Part shown: piece by piece, positions 11,417-23,700 of the stretch
How the letters are laid out: each line of letters starts with the position of its first letter
Position numbering within the stretch: position 1 is the first letter of the stretch
From: Alisma plantago-aquatica
Taxonomy: Eukaryota; Streptophyta; Magnoliopsida; Alismatales; Alismataceae
Assembly: GCA_963693085.1 (NCBI GenBank)
Contig: OY856409.1
Span: 503,452,303 to 503,516,302 of the forward strand
Direction of reading: 5' to 3'
DNA: 64,000 nucleotides
Translations under genes and position numbers: made by a program
Notes under the pieces: model-generated
Seen by the model: only the letters and a program-made list of their open reading frames with translations
The model's database searches: none
Told to the model about the DNA's origin: nothing

Positions 11417-11771
11417 GGAGGGGGAGATTCTTAGGCATATGATGTTTCAATCCCAAGAGGACGGAGACCCATTAGATAATTCCTCTATGTGATAAAGGAT
11501 TATAAAATTCCATCTAGTTTGTGAGATTGTGGAGTAGAACCAAGATCCATCAAAGAAAAGAAAAGACAATAGGATTTATAGAAACCACTACTGTTGTTTT
11601 CCTGTGGCAAGAAAAAATTGAACGGAGAGGATGAGAGAAAAAAAAGAAAGGGAAGAATAAATGAAGAGGGCAAACATCTGATTTTCTTCTTCGATCATCT
11701 ACTATTGTGTATTTTGTGGAAGATGGTATCTCCCTACGAAGTTAGAGTGGTGGAGTTGTAGTAATATGGTA
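11417..11771 (+). repeat. Copia polypurine tract and 3' LTR remnant
   Basis: GGAGGGGGAGA at 11417-11427 is the plus-strand primer tract. The following about 345 bp match the 5' LTR remnant at 5298-5660 block by block. The right end is not sharp because it joins another LTR and both are included in a 404-bp tandem duplication. Confidence 0.65.
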
Positions 11772-12288
11772 TAACCACATCTGAGCTTAATTGGTCAACA
11801 AGGGTTTACTTGGATGATTATATGCTTAATTAGATTGATCATCACATACATATGATTAATTATGGTAGATTAATTTAATATGTTGCCTCGATGTGATAAA
11901 GGATTATAAAATTCCATCTAGTTTGTGAGATTGTGGAGTAGAACCAAGATCCATCAAAGAAAAGAAAAGACAATAGGATTTATAGAAACCACTATTGTTC
12001 TTTGCCTGTGGCAGGAAAAATTGAAGGGAGAGGATGAGAGAAAAAAAGGGAAGAATAAACAAAGAGGGCAAACATCTGATTTTCTTCTTCGATCATTTGT
12101 TGTTGTGTATTTTGTGGAAGATGGTATCTCCCTACGAAGTTATAGAGTGGTGGAGTTGTAGTAATCTAGTATAACCACATCTGAGCTTAATTGGTCAACA
12201 AGGGTTTACTTGGATGATTATATGCGTAATTAGATTGATCATCACATACATATGATTATTATGGTAGATTAATTTAATATGTTGTAAG
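11487..12288 (+). repeat. Tandem duplication, two units of about 400 bp
   Basis: 11487-11890 and 11891-12288 are near-identical copies, both running from ATGTGATAAAGG to AATTTAATATGTTG, with a few substitutions and small indels in the GA-rich part. Each unit contains the end of the copia 3' LTR plus the first about 115 bp of the next LTR. The duplication therefore arose after the two elements were already joined. Confidence 0.85.
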
Positions 12289-12616
12289 TATAATAAGAAA
12301 CTATATGCATATGCTTCAAATTTGAAGAATTAGGTTCTAAAGAGTGTAAAGTCTAGTCGAAAAAAATTAGAGTTTTGATAGTACATCTATATGGAATTTG
12401 ATCAGGATAGTAGTGTAATAAATGATTTTTAGTATATATATATAACTCTCATTTATCTAAAATTTGGACATTGTTTGGATAACTCCAATATAAATGATCT
12501 TGTAAATTTTCAGAATTTTTGGATGTGTGATGGACCTGTTGGTCGGCCGAGTTTCCTGAGGACAAACTCAGCTAACCAGACATTCTGACTTTAATATAGG
12601 AATAGAGTATTTGATT

Positions 12617-12734
12617 CTCTCATAGCGCAGCCGGCCTCTGTGTGACTTAATGGGCTATTCTCATTACAGGATGGGGCTGAGTTCCCCAGGTTGGGCTCGG
12701 TACAAGCCTTACGAGTCTCCTAGGTTACCAAAAA
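12617..12734 (+). mobile_element. Short tRNA-derived SINE-like insertion
   Basis: This 118-bp insertion is present in the 5' LTR but missing at the matching place in the 3' LTR copy (near 16183-16200). It is bounded by identical 16-mers AATAGAGTATTTGATT at 12601-12616 and 12735-12750, and it ends in an A-run. A box-A-like TAGCGCAGCCGG lies at 12623-12634, near its 5' end. A weaker box-B-like GGCTGAGTTCC is at 12675-12685. Base composition is much more GC-rich than the host LTR. The empty site in the sister LTR makes insertion certain. The SINE call rests on box A, the A-tail and the long target duplication. Confidence 0.72.
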
Positions 12735-13921
12735 AATAGAGTATTTGATTTATAATTATTTATTGGTAGCTCAGAATAATCTAATTTTTTTATTGGATCT
12801 CTGAAACTCCATAATAAACAACTTTCTAATTTTTCATAATTTTTTGAAAGATCTATTACCTATTTAGTAAATGAATTACAATAACATTTTTATGACAAAA
12901 AATCTACTGAAACAAAAAAGTATAAGTAGGGTCAATTTGCAATTGACCCAAGATCCTCAATTGCTCTATATGATCAACCTAACACACTAGGATATCTCAT
13001 AATTCTTTATTAATTAAAGAGAAAAAAAATTAAATAGAAAGTCTGAGAGTTAGGGTTTGAGAGGAGAAAGTGGTGGAATTGCTGATATAGGATTTCACCA
13101 TCTAAGAAATAATATAAGTTTATCTTATTTGCATAATCTTTCATGGTGAATCTTCTCTTAAATTTCCAGATTCCATCCCTCATTGATTAGATTCAAAATG
13201 ATATTAAATCCCTCCCTTTTCTCTCTCTTTCTCCAAAATTCCCCATTTTTAGGGTTTCCGAGTTGAAAGGAAGAAGAAAGTGATAATTTGCTAGGGTTTT
13301 GATATGGATCTTAGAACTTCAGTTCTTGGGCTACGTTTTTAAGGTGTTTTCACACCTTGGGCCGAGTGTCTGCTTCCACTAAATAGTATATTTCATGAAA
13401 TCGCATTAAATCCTCAAAAATATTCAATTCATTTGTATGCGACTACAAATCGCTAAACTACTTTTTAGTTCTAGTTTTTGTAAGATGAGATGAAATGGAT
13501 TATTTGTCTATTGTGATGAATTTGAGATGATAAAATCATATTATAAATGGATACAAATCACCTAGAAGAGAATTCTAAAGTTATTGCAGAGGTTATAAGA
13601 ATATACTAAAATCTAGGGTTTTCAATTTTATCTGAAATTGTTGTCTAATTGAATAAAGAATTATGCCTATCTAAAACTCTTTATTTATGAATGATTGTTT
13701 ATCTAAATTCTTAGTACATATATGTTAGACACTATGTTGTATTTCATGTGATGTTATCAGTTTTTTCTTGATATATAAGCATAAAGGGTGAAACCTTAGA
13801 TGAATGGAAAGTTGGAAGTTTAGAAATAGACATCATGAAATTCAACTGTTGTGATTCTTCTATCATTATAAACTCATTTATTCAACGTTATTCTATCCAT
13901 GATATTTTTGCGAATGGCATG

Positions 13922-13952
13922 GAAACCCTAGTTTAGTTCATACTAGGGTTTC
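13922..13952. repeat. Perfect 11-bp inverted repeat
   Basis: GAAACCCTAGT and ACTAGGGTTTC are separated by 9 bp, giving an 11-bp perfect stem. The element AAACCCTA/TAGGGTTT is common in plant DNA, so this may be chance. Confidence 0.5.
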
Positions 13953-15756
13953 ATATATGTGTTGGTTTTATGCAAATTGTTGAAAGTAGTCTTTTATCAG
14001 TGATAGATTATGATGCAGAAAGTCATAAAAGCAAGTTGTGTGATAAGTGAATGAGGTGAATGAAACACTAAGTATAGAGTATTCAATGATTCAATTGTTT
14101 TCAATTCAGTGTTCTTCATTATGATAAGTGGTGTTGCAAATTTTCTTCTCAGTTTATGATACATATTTATTATAGTTTATGAAAATGATTTATCTATAAG
14201 GTTATATTAAGAAATGTTGTTTTGATGATTGAACTATGAATGTAAAGAGTAAATTAGACATTTAGATGCCATGAACATTGTATAATCATTCATAGGAGGA
14301 TTACATTGTGAGGAGGAAACATGCTTCCCAACTGGAGGTCTCACATAGCTCGAGGTAAGTCAAAGCGCACCAGTGGGGTGAGGGGATTTAGGCTAGTGAG
14401 GGAGGACTCCTTAAATGGTTGGTATCCAACAACAATTGGGGTTGCTGGTGGTACTTGAATAACGAGTTGTGCTTATCAGTGGACATCTTAGATAGGTCCA
14501 CTGGTGAACAACAAGCCTGAGGTCTCTACTCCCCACCTGAGTACCCAAGTTGAGAGGAGCAGTCAGAGATATCCAGCCGCTCCCATTAGCTGTTGAGAGC
14601 TAGATGTGGTGGGGCCTACTGTAGATGGGGTCTTACTCAAGAGAGAGGTTTAGGAACCCCGACATGATTCTAAGCCTTATACAGTGAGATCATAGCTTGT
14701 TGCAATTCTTTCACATATTGTGGTACACCTCATGCAGGTTTAGGGCATAATAAGATGAATGTGAGATTAATCAAGTGTGTGAAGTTATTGATTAATCCTA
14801 TTGGAGTTTTGTAGAGTAATTTTCTATTTGTATGTTTCTAAATTACTAGTTTCCTTTATCATTGATAAAGAATGTTTAGTGATTGATTTACTCTTAGTAG
14901 TCACCTAGAATAACATGCCATACATATGTTTGTGAATGACAAAGTTCCCTTAAAATTTGATATTGTTCAAATTTCTATTTAGTGGCTCAATAATGTATCT
15001 TTGATTATCGGTGCACTTTAAATTGTTTCTATGAACTACTCATACACTAAGTGAGTAGGCTTACCCCTCTACTCACAATTTTTTAGGGAAACCTAATGTA
15101 TTGAAGAATGTTAATGTCAAAGTAGATCTTCTAGAAGAGGTAAGTATGAGAATTAGTCAAGTATAGTTGGTCCTTGTCACTCTAGGTCCTTGTCAAGTAG
15201 TGAGAGAGTTGTAAATGATGATATGTAAATTTGTTTCCTTAATAATAGAGAACGTGTCTAATAAGCATGTCCTACGTACATCAAAGTGTGAAAAATAGAA
15301 TGAATGTTTACTTATATGTCTTTAATGTTAAATTAGATTGGAGTAATCAAGGTTTAATCCCCTTGTAATGTTTGTTTATCTGATCGAATGTGATAAGACA
15401 AAGAGTTTGGAATCAAAGAAAAAAAAAGCATTAGGGTTGTTTTTGTATTATTTTTCATCCTCAACTTACGTTGTAATATCATTATTAGTTGTAACTGTGG
15501 GATTTGGGCTTGGTATCATAGTGTAGAGTGAGTTCTTAGGGACCATTAGGATAGAATATGCGAGTTATAAGTGTGGCAATTAGGAGGTAATGTGTCTATA
15601 ACTCTGGGAAGTCTGAGTATTTGAATAACCTGGCTTGGTATTTGAATACCTAGGTTTACCAGTATCAAGATAGTCCATCTATTCTTCTCTAAATGCTCTG
15701 ATCGAGTATGCAGAGGAAGGATGGGCTAGAGAGAAACCCTAGAAATCTATTTTTTA

Positions 15757-16648
15757 TGACCATCTCTGAGCTTAATTGGTAAACTGGGGTTTACTTGGAT
15801 GATTACATGCTTAAATAGATTTATCGTCGCATAAATATGATTAATCATGGTAGCTCAATTATGATAGTGTAAATCTAATAAGAAACTCTAAGTGTATTCT
15901 TCTAATTGAAGAATTAGGGTTTGAAGAGTGTGAACCTTAGTCGGCAAAAATTAGGGTTTAGATAGTACATGAATATGTAATTTGATGAGAATAGCAATGT
16001 AGTAAATGATTTTCATAGTTTCTCTATAAATCTAATTTATCTAAAATTTGGATATAATTTCGATAACTCCTACATAAGTGATATTGTTAAATGCCATAAT
16101 TTTTTGATGTGTGATGGACCTGTTGGTCGACCAAGTTTCCTTAGGACAAACTCACCCAACCAAACATTCTGACTATAATATAGCAATAGAGTATTTGATT
16201 TTTAGTTATTTATTGTAGCTCAGAATGATCTAAAATGTTTATTGGAGCTCTGAAACTCAGTGAGATAGACAAAATGCTAATTTTTCATAATTTTTGGAAG
16301 ATCTTTTACCTATTCAGTAAATGAATTACAATAACATTTTTTATGACAAACTTTTTGTTAAATTAAACTAAAGTATAAGTAGGGTAGGTTTGCAATTAAC
16401 CTAAGCACCTCAATTGCTCTATATGATCAACCTAACACACTAGGAGCTCTCATAATTCATGATTCATTCTAGAGAAACAAAATTCTAGAGAGAGAGTGGG
16501 AGAGTTTGGTTTTAAGAGGAGAAAGTGGCGAAATTACTAATCTAGGGTTCAGCATCTAAGAAATGATGAAATCAAGTAAGTTTAGCTTCTTTGCACAATC
16601 TTTCATGTTGAATATTCTCTCACATGTCAAGATTCCGTTCATCCTCTG
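15757..16648 (+). repeat. Partial 3' LTR of the gypsy-like element
   Basis: It aligns to about 12172-13190 of the 5' LTR without the SINE. It breaks off at 16649 where a T-run marks the 3' tail of the minus-strand LINE. The remainder would lie beyond the LINE 5' end, outside the window. Confidence 0.6.
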
Positions 16649-16754
16649 AATTTTTTTGGAACCATCTCATTATATTATCATAAAGAAGAGTTAAAAAGGT
16701 CATCGTTATATATACATGGAAAGTCAGCCACCATCGTTGTTCCCCTGCCAAAGC

Positions 16755-17585
16755 CTAACCCCACTTTGTAAGATTGTAAGCAGTTGTATTGGCATCTCGA
16801 CCCACATGGGTGAAATCGATGTTAACAAAATTGGCTTTTAACATTTTGATCTTTTTGATTACTTCCATGTTGGGTCCTCTCCCTTTCAAGTTGTCGTTGA
16901 TGTGCTGGATTACTGAGAGTGCATCAGACTCAAAAACCACAGAAGGTATCTTCATATCCACTACAAGTTCCACCCCTAGCAGCACTACTGAGGCTTCAGC
17001 CATGAACATAGACCAAGAGGCTTTGAGGGTCCTAGATGTGAGAGCTAAAAGTTTTCCCTTGTGGTCCCGAACCACTACACCCAAACTGATAGTGAGGTCT
17101 ACAAGGATGGTTGCATCAGTGTTCACCTTGAGTCTTATAGTTACTGGTGCTGACCAGATAACATAAGGTTTGCGTGATCTGGTAATCAGGGTTGGAGAGC
17201 CAAACTTAGTTCTTCTTTCATGATGTTCAGGCCACTTCAGCATATTGTCAACTATAATGTTGGGGTTCACCATATTAGTATTGAATGTGAGTACATTTCT
17301 ACAACGCCATGTAGCCTGGAACAACATGCAAAAAATGAAAAAAAAATCCCCCATGGACATTTTTTCTTTGATCTGTAGTAGGAGTTCAAGGAGAGGAATA
17401 TGGTTATTGCTGGCGAGGTCCTTCAGATGTGGATGGTTCTTCCATGTACTGATGGGTTGGTTGCAATTGAACAGAGCATGATACGTGTTTTTAGGTTCTC
17501 TATGACAAAGGTCACAAGTATCATTGTCAACTACATGGCATCGGGCAAGTCTCTCTTTTAAGGGCAGAAGCTTGGAGCATGCCAT
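16755..17585 (-). pseudogene. LINE ORF2 C-terminus: zf-RVT and RNase H
   Basis: A 276-residue open stretch is the longest in the window. Residues about 1-60 hold the zinc-binding zf-RVT segment (CHVVDNDTCDLCHREPKNTYHALFNCN). Residues about 143-276 are an RNase H domain, with LKVNTDAT supplying the first catalytic Asp, AEASVVLLGVE the Glu, VFESDA the second Asp and HVGRDANTTA the last Asp. The catalytic set therefore looks complete, although the rest of ORF2 is broken. In plant L1 elements this RNase H removes RNA from the RNA/DNA hybrid during target-primed reverse transcription. The first methionine is internal, not a real start. Confidence 0.85.
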
Positions 17586-19480
17586 CTACAAAAAATTATT
17601 TGTTTTGGGTGGGGCTTTGATGTTCTAGAGAACATTCCATAGAGAAGCTGATGGTGGCCTACTCCCACACCACAAAGTAGTAGGCCCTTTGACACCTAAC
17701 CAATATGCAGATCTCATAGTAAATTTTCCATCTTGATTCAAGTATCAGTAAAGTTCAGCCTTACCTTGCATGTTTATGGGCATTCCCGTGTTGGTAGAAT
17801 AGTCATCTTCTAGAAAACAATTCTTAATTAAGTCACAGTTCCATTCTCTCGTATGGACGTTAATGATTTCATTGACTTTCCAGTCATCAACATCTTCACA
17901 ACCCATTATTTCATCAGGCTTAGAGCATAGCTTTGGCACTGGGTAGACAACTATAGTTAATTTCATCAGGTTTAGATCATATGCCTTTGGCATTGGGTAG
18001 CCAACTATCAGACCACAGACTAATATTGCTTCCATCCATCACTGACCACCTAGGACCTTACAACAGGAGTGACTTTGCTCCCCATAAACTCCTCCAAGAG
18101 AATCTAGGGTCAAAACCCATATATGCATTCATCACATCATTATTCTTATAGTATTTTTTCTTAAGAACCTTGCTGACCAGTGATTCTGGTCTGGTATGAA
18201 GGTGCCAAACCTACTATGCTAGAAAAGTTGAGTTGAAAACAATAAGATCACTGAAACCCATACCACCATCGAATTTTGACTCACACAACTTGTTTCAAGA
18301 CCTCCAATGGATCTTTCTATAGTTGTTTGAGCTGCCCCACCGAAAATTAGCCATCATCCTGTTGATTTCTAAGATGACCCCCTTTGGTATCTTCAGCATC
18401 CCCATCATGTAAGTAGGAATCAACTGAATGAAAAAATTATTGAGGATCTCTTTTCCTTCTGGGCTCAGATACTTTTCCTTCCATCTTATTACTTTGTTCC
18501 ACACTCTATCTTTCAGCCCCATGAAAGTAGCCTTCTTGGACTCTAAGTACTTGTCGTACTTCTCCACCCTCCTCATCTACAATTTATCTAGGATTGGATC
18601 ACTCATTTCTTGTGTCTCATTCTTACTGAAGACAATCTCTAACTTATCATAGTTATTTTTTTGGCCTAAGGCACTCTCGTAGCAGCTGATGACCTTAGCT
18701 ATCTTGTATCCTCCTATAGAGTCGCTCTAGAAAAAAGGGCATTGTTGTCCATAAAATATTAAATGGGATAATTGGGTACCCAATCTACAATTTTTGACCC
18801 CATGAATACTTCCCTCCTCCACTGCATTGTTGATCGTCAATGAGAACACATCTACACACAAGATGAACAAATATGGTGATATTGGGTCACCCTGTCTAAT
18901 GCCTCTTTGTGGTTGAAGAGAACCATGCCTTCTACTATTCACAATGAAATAGAATGTTGTAGTTTTAAAACACTCACCCACCTTCCTACACCATAGATCA
19001 CAAAACCCAAGTTTGGAGAAGACCTTGTCGATGAAGCTCCATTCAAGCCTATCACAAGCTTTTCTCATATTGATCTTGATGTGCATAGAGCCTCTCTTTC
19101 TCATCTTCTTTCTTTTCATAGCATGAATGGTCTCAAAGGAAATCAGGGCATTTCCCATGATGAGGGATCCTGGCATAAAGGCACTCTGATTTGTGGATAT
19201 GATGTCCTCAAAGTATGACTTTAGTCTATTGGCCAGCATTTTTTATACTAATTTATATATTGTATTACACAAACTTATAGGGAAAAAATCCTTCATTTCC
19301 TCTGGGATTTTGCATTTGGGAATAAGCATAAGATTGGTCTTGTTAGCTTATTTCAAATCTTATTCATCTCTCTGTCACCTTTGTATGAAAGAGGTCACCT
19401 CATCCTTGATAATAGCCCAGAAAGATTGGTAGAAACCAGCATGATACCCGTTTGGGCCTGGTACTTTCGACGGTGCATGT
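17586..19480 (-). pseudogene. LINE ORF2 reverse transcriptase, broken
   Basis: Residues around 18727-19239 include MLANRLKSYFEDIISTNQSAFMPGSLI, the KINMRKACDRLEW catalytic segment (KAYDRVEW in active copies, the catalytic Asp retained), and GIRQGDPISPYLFILCVD. The next motif should be FADD but reads LSHLIFYGQQ near 18750, so the Asp pair is lost through a frameshift or substitutions. The thumb region continues at 18295-18576 (KVIRWKEKYLSPEGKEILNN, IPTYMMGMLKIPK). A connector near 17745-18035 contains a small internal duplication of a GYPMPKAYDLN-like phrase. It cannot encode an active polymerase. Confidence 0.83.
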
Positions 19481-20578
19481 GTTGTAATGCTTGTCAAATC
19501 TCTTCTTTGTTGGGCTCCTTTTGGAGATGGTAGTTCATGATGTCACTGGTTCTTCTTTTGATACATGTTGTGGCACCAACATCACTAGTATAATCATTAG
19601 CACTAAACATGTTATTATAATATCTTGTTATTACACCAATAACTTCACTCTCATCATATTTGAGTTTTCCCAGTTGTCTCTAATTTTTGTGATTGCATTC
19701 TTCTTCTTTCTTTGTTTGCTTTCTTATGGATGTAGGTTGTGTTGTGATCTCCTTCTCTCATCTAATTAGCTTTGGCTCTAATGAACTAGTAACTCTCATT
19801 GAGGGTTTGCAGTTCCTCCACCTATTCATTGATTTCCTTGCCTCTATTAATGTTAATATTGGTCATGGGCAATCTTTGTACCTTCCCCAGGTCATCCTCC
19901 TTCTTCTTCAACCTATTCTAGATGTTTCCAAACTTGATCTTTGCCCAATCATTGAGTTCACTTAAACACAGTTGGAGTTTTTACGTGATATGCATGTTAG
20001 TATTATTTTCCCAAGCCTTGGAGATTATTCATCTACATTCAACATCCTTAATCTAGAAAGATTCGAACTTGAAGTTCCTGGCACTTCTTCTATGTTGTAG
20101 CTTCTTCTTTGTGATCATGATGAGAGGTGTGTGATCTGATCTCAGTAAAGGGAGATTTAATACCCAAGCATCAGGATATATAGATGCCCATTCTTCTGAT
20201 CCTAAGGCTCTATTGAGTCTTTCTCTGATCATGGTGTCTTTGTGAAGCCCTTTCCTCCAAGTATATTTTGTGCCCAGTAAAACCCAGGTGGTAAAGCATA
20301 CATTTATCTATAACATCCATGAACTTTTAGTGTGTCGAGTGTTGTTCTCAACACCCCCCATTTTCTCGTTGCAATTGAGAATTTCATCGAAGTACCTCAT
20401 AAAGAGAATAGGTTGTCTGTTGTTCTCCCCACTTATCTTCTCCATAAGTTCCCACATTCTCTCTATAAGGAAAACTAAATCCAGGCACTCACTCCAACAA
20501 TATTTTCTAAAGGTTCTTATAGTGTCAAGGTTGCCCACACCTTGGCAGTTCTAGGCTAAAGTCTTTAGTGTTGGATAA
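19481..20578 (-). pseudogene. LINE ORF2 endonuclease (EEP/APE-like), broken
   Basis: This domain nicks the target DNA to prime reverse transcription. The N-terminus reads KTLA-stop-NCQGVGN near 20540-20565; active plant LINEs have W before NCQG, so a tryptophan codon has become a stop. Further frames include RTFRKYCWSECLDLVFLIE, then a damaged DFNEIL segment (RYFDEILNCNEKMGG), then RERLNRALGSEEW and SDHTPLI-like phrases near 20130-20250. The order matches the exonuclease-endonuclease-phosphatase fold. Confidence 0.75.
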
Positions 20579-20943
20579 CCCCTATCACCGCTACTTGAGA
20601 GTAAGACTCCCATACCATGCTTCTTTCGGCATTTCTCCTTTGTTTACTCTCTACTGTCTCTCTCGCATTTCCCCTTTAACTATCAGTAGTTCTTTTCTTT
20701 ATAATATGGTCTTATATTTCTCTTCTTTAACTCCATTTCTGTTGTTTTTTCTTCTTGGCCCTACTCTTTGTTGCTTTTTGTACTTCCTACCTTCCTTTTG
20801 GTTGTCTTTTTTCCCTCCTTCTCTATTCCCTGTTGTTGTGTTTGTCTCTACCTCTGTTCTCTGGGACTCCAACGTCAAAGTCCGTTGTGTGCTTGTTTTA
20901 GACTTTGGCCATGATGTGTTCTAGTGAACATGTTTTGTTCTGT

Positions 20944-21788
20944 CTATTTTGGCACCTTGGTTGTTGCATTATCAAGAGCATCTTCCACCCGTGCTCCTGT
21001 CTTTTTACTTTGAATAATATTGGTCCTCTCCTCAGGTGTTTCATCACCTTTATTGCTACTAGGTTCCTCCATACACCATCCTCCTGAACCATTAGATTCT
21101 CTGGTCCCCTCTCCTTCACCACTATGGTTCATGCCACTGGAATCCCTTTCTCCTCTCTTATCTATTTCTTTGTCCTTCCTACTCACATCAATGCTACCTT
21201 CTTCTTTCTTGAATAGGGCCCTTCTTGACTTTTCATAGGAGATGGGGATGTCCTCATCTTTGAATGACATATGTGTGGATGCTTTAACCCGTATGCACCA
21301 TTGCTCAGGCTTTTCCTCATCTTCGCTAGGGAAGTCTCTAGTTGTATGGCCCAGGCATCCATATCTGAAGAAAAAGTGGGGGAGTTTCTCATACCTTAGG
21401 TCAACTTTGACTATGTTACCCTCCTTATCTCTCATCCTTTGTGTAGTCTTCAATGGCTTGCTTATGTTTATGTAGATTTTTTTCCCTTCTAGAACTAGCC
21501 CAGTTATTTCTTTCCTGTTCAGTTTCCTCCACTTTCTCCACATTACTGACAATCTTCACGAGTGCCTTGTTTGATCTGTACCCAAGTGTTATGTTGTAGA
21601 AACGAACCCATATTGGACACTCTTTGATTTTCATTTCTTATGGTCGATCTCGTGGATTTATCATCCTCGTTAATAATATTTTGTTGTCGAAGTTCCACAG
21701 ACTTCCTTCTAAAACTTTATCCTTATTTCTCTTCAGCTTGAAGTTGATCAACATGAGGTTGTGTTCTAGCATTTTGATGGTGAGTACT
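20944..21788 (-). pseudogene. LINE ORF1 (DUF4283-like, CCHC), 5'-truncated by insertion
   Basis: ORF1 is the RNA-binding protein of plant L1 elements. Broken frames read LLINFKLKRNKDKVLEGS (DUF4283 type), KECPIWVRFYNITLGYRSNKA, KPLKTTQRMRDKEGNIVKVDLRYEKLP and then a zinc knuckle FRYGCLGHTTRDFP. In that knuckle two cysteines of CxxCGxxGHxxxxC have been replaced. The C-terminal part is charged and low complexity. The N-terminus is absent because the next element begins at 21789. Confidence 0.75.
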
Positions 21789-23542
21789 TGTGAGAACGTG
21801 TTATACTAAACGAGATTACTCAAAACATAAAACACAATCAATCACTAATTTACCACATACCCAAAAATATGGGTAAATTTAAACCAATTTCATCGTCAGC
21901 ACCTGCTCAGTAACATTTGCATAACAGTCCAACATCATTCTTATATCCTTACTATGCTAAGAATTTGATACAAATTGTTCTATCCCCTTAGCCACCGCAT
22001 ATATACATAGGAGAACAATATTCTTATATGCCACACAAACAAGCATTAATATAATAACAAAAGTCCAATTCGTTTGAAGCACCATATACAAAATTTTATG
22101 CCCAGACCTGAGAGTACAAGGACGATTCTAGGACACACTAGACATCTAATCAAATTTTCCAAAGATTCATTACTATAGCTCCTCTTTGTTGCCACATGTT
22201 TTTTTTCATCGTTTCTAATTACTTAAAAAAATGTGGCGAACCACAAGGGTGAGACCCATGTCCCAACAAGAGATATAACCTCCAACAACGTTTATTGATT
22301 ACAACATTTTTAAGTAATTAAATAGTTAAGCAGTTTAATCAGATATAACAAATAAGATCGACAAAATTGATGATAAACAAAATACATATAGAAGAAGATA
22401 ATAACCATCATCATTAGCTAGACTATCATCATTTATCTTGTTGACAATATAAATAATTTAGTAGCATATACATATCTAGCATCATGAGAAAGTCTAGTAA
22501 CATAGAATAGCTAACAAAATGAGCATGTTTAATTGGTTGAAAATATCAACATCATAAGAAGAGCTAAAAACATAAGCACAACTGTTTGGATAAGAATGAT
22601 TAGCAATATATGCATCTCTAGTTATAAAGGCATGGCTAGCGTGCTAAACATAACTAACAACATGAGATATCTAGCATCATGATTATAATCAGCAGTAGCA
22701 GTATAGTTATCAACACAGACATAGTTATTGTAGGTACGCATCTACAATCTTAAACATATCCACAACATAAGTATATCTACTATCTCTTAATTACACTAAG
22801 CATCATCTTTATGTAAAGATAACAAACACGAGCTATTATCCAATGTGAAACGTCATGTATAACCCTAAACCAATATGCTACACTGTTGTATTACATCTTT
22901 TATTACGCCCTGGGGAATTTAAATCATACCATCCAAAGTCCAACCGACCCCTGCAAATGGCTATTCGGTTATGTACAAAATCTAGCAGTGTCGGTATCCT
23001 AAGGTCTCTTCCACTTGGTTAGTACGAGTAAAAGGAAGTGTGTGACGTCCCCGGATTATTATTTCTCCAAACCCTATTGGGAATGGAATGTCAGAATCCG
23101 AAAACATCATCCAATCATATCAGAAAGCGATGCGGAAGCATAATGCGCATACATGAACATCCAACCATAACATTCTCAACATTCAACATGTAAATTTATA
23201 CAACATGAATTTATTACATAATGGTTTACAATTACATATTGAATGAAAGTTCTACAATCTAAGGACATGTATGCTAAACTAGGATCTACACAATAGGTAC
23301 AACCTGAACAGCTGCTCACTCCCATCTTTTTCTTCCCATGCTATCTCTGAACCTAAAACATACGTGAAACAGCGAATCAACACACAAGGTGTTGTGCACG
23401 TGGGTAGAAAGATACATACTAATATGCTTGCATAATTGAAATAATCTTGAGAAAGAAAGAGTAAAAGAAAACATTATTTAAAGCGATAATCACGTAAACA
23501 CATTTTTAGATGCCTTTTGATGCGTTTGTACTACAAAGTGGT

Positions 23543-23700
23543 GTCACACTTCATTTTCCCCCGCCCCTTGGGCTATGGGGACCGAGTGTCGACCTTATCT
23601 TCAGAGGGGAGAGAGAGGGATGTCGCACTTCATTTTTCCCCGCCCCTTGGGCTATGGGGACCGAGTGCCGACCTTATATTTAGAGGAAGAGAGAGAGAGA
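23543..23700. repeat. 79-bp tandem duplication inside the LARD LTR
   Basis: Two units start at 23547 and 23626 (CACTTCATTTT...GCCCCTTGGGCTATGGGGACCGAGTG). The same pair is present in the other LTR near 29007-29160. It produces short in-frame duplicated peptides that I do not take as coding. Confidence 0.8.

Larger units (their letters stand above)
5298..12171 (+). mobile_element. Decayed Ty1/copia LTR retrotransposon
   Basis: The order gag, protease, integrase, reverse transcriptase, RNase H can be read on the plus strand from about 5960 to 11350. Integrase before RT is the copia order. The coding part lies between two diverged LTR remnants (about 5298-5660 and 11428-11771) and ends in a purine-rich tract (GGAGGGGGAGA at 11417-11427), the expected polypurine tract just before the 3' LTR. 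Every domain is interrupted by stops and frameshifts, so the element is dead. A hAT-like MITE (7647-8278) and a TRIM (9987-10807) were inserted later. The outer ends are approximate: I could not find a target duplication, and the right end is blurred by a 404-bp tandem duplication. Confidence 0.85.
12172..15508 (+). repeat. 5' LTR of the decayed gypsy-like element
   Basis: The first kilobase matches 15757-16648. Shared blocks include GAGCTTAATTGGT, GATGGACCTGTTGGTCG, AATAGAGTATTTGATT, CTCTATATGATCAACCTAAC and GAGGAGAAAGTGG. The LTR ends just before the tRNA-Met primer site at 15511. A short SINE-like insertion (12617-12734) is absent from the 3' copy, so it arrived later. The region 14280-14720 is somewhat more GC-rich but has no gene. 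Confidence 0.6.
12172..16648 (+). mobile_element. Decayed Ty3/gypsy-like LTR element, internally deleted
   Basis: A long 5' LTR (about 12172-15508) is followed by a primer-binding-site-like TGGTATCATAGT (15511-15522; tRNA-iMet type, 10 of 12 matches). About 234 bp of remaining internal DNA follow, and then the start of a 3' LTR (15757-16648) that aligns to 12172-13190. A GAGTAGGCTTACCCC...TTTTTTAGG stretch near 15053-15095 resembles the CTCACCCC...T-tract...AGGT landmark common near the 3' end of plant gypsy LTRs. No gag or pol remains. The 3' LTR is cut by the LINE at 16649. Assignment to gypsy rests on the LTR landmarks only. Confidence 0.6.
16649..21788 (-). mobile_element. L1-type LINE with RNase H, cut by a later LTR insertion
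   Basis: Minus-strand order is ORF1 (DUF4283-like plus CCHC), endonuclease, reverse transcriptase, zf-RVT and RNase H, the layout of plant L1 elements. The 3' end is at about 16649, where a short T-run (plus strand) represents the poly(A) tail. The 5' part of ORF1 is missing because the large LTR retrotransposon starts at 21789 inside it. The rest should lie beyond that element's right LTR, outside the window. All domains carry stops or frameshifts. Confidence 0.88.
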
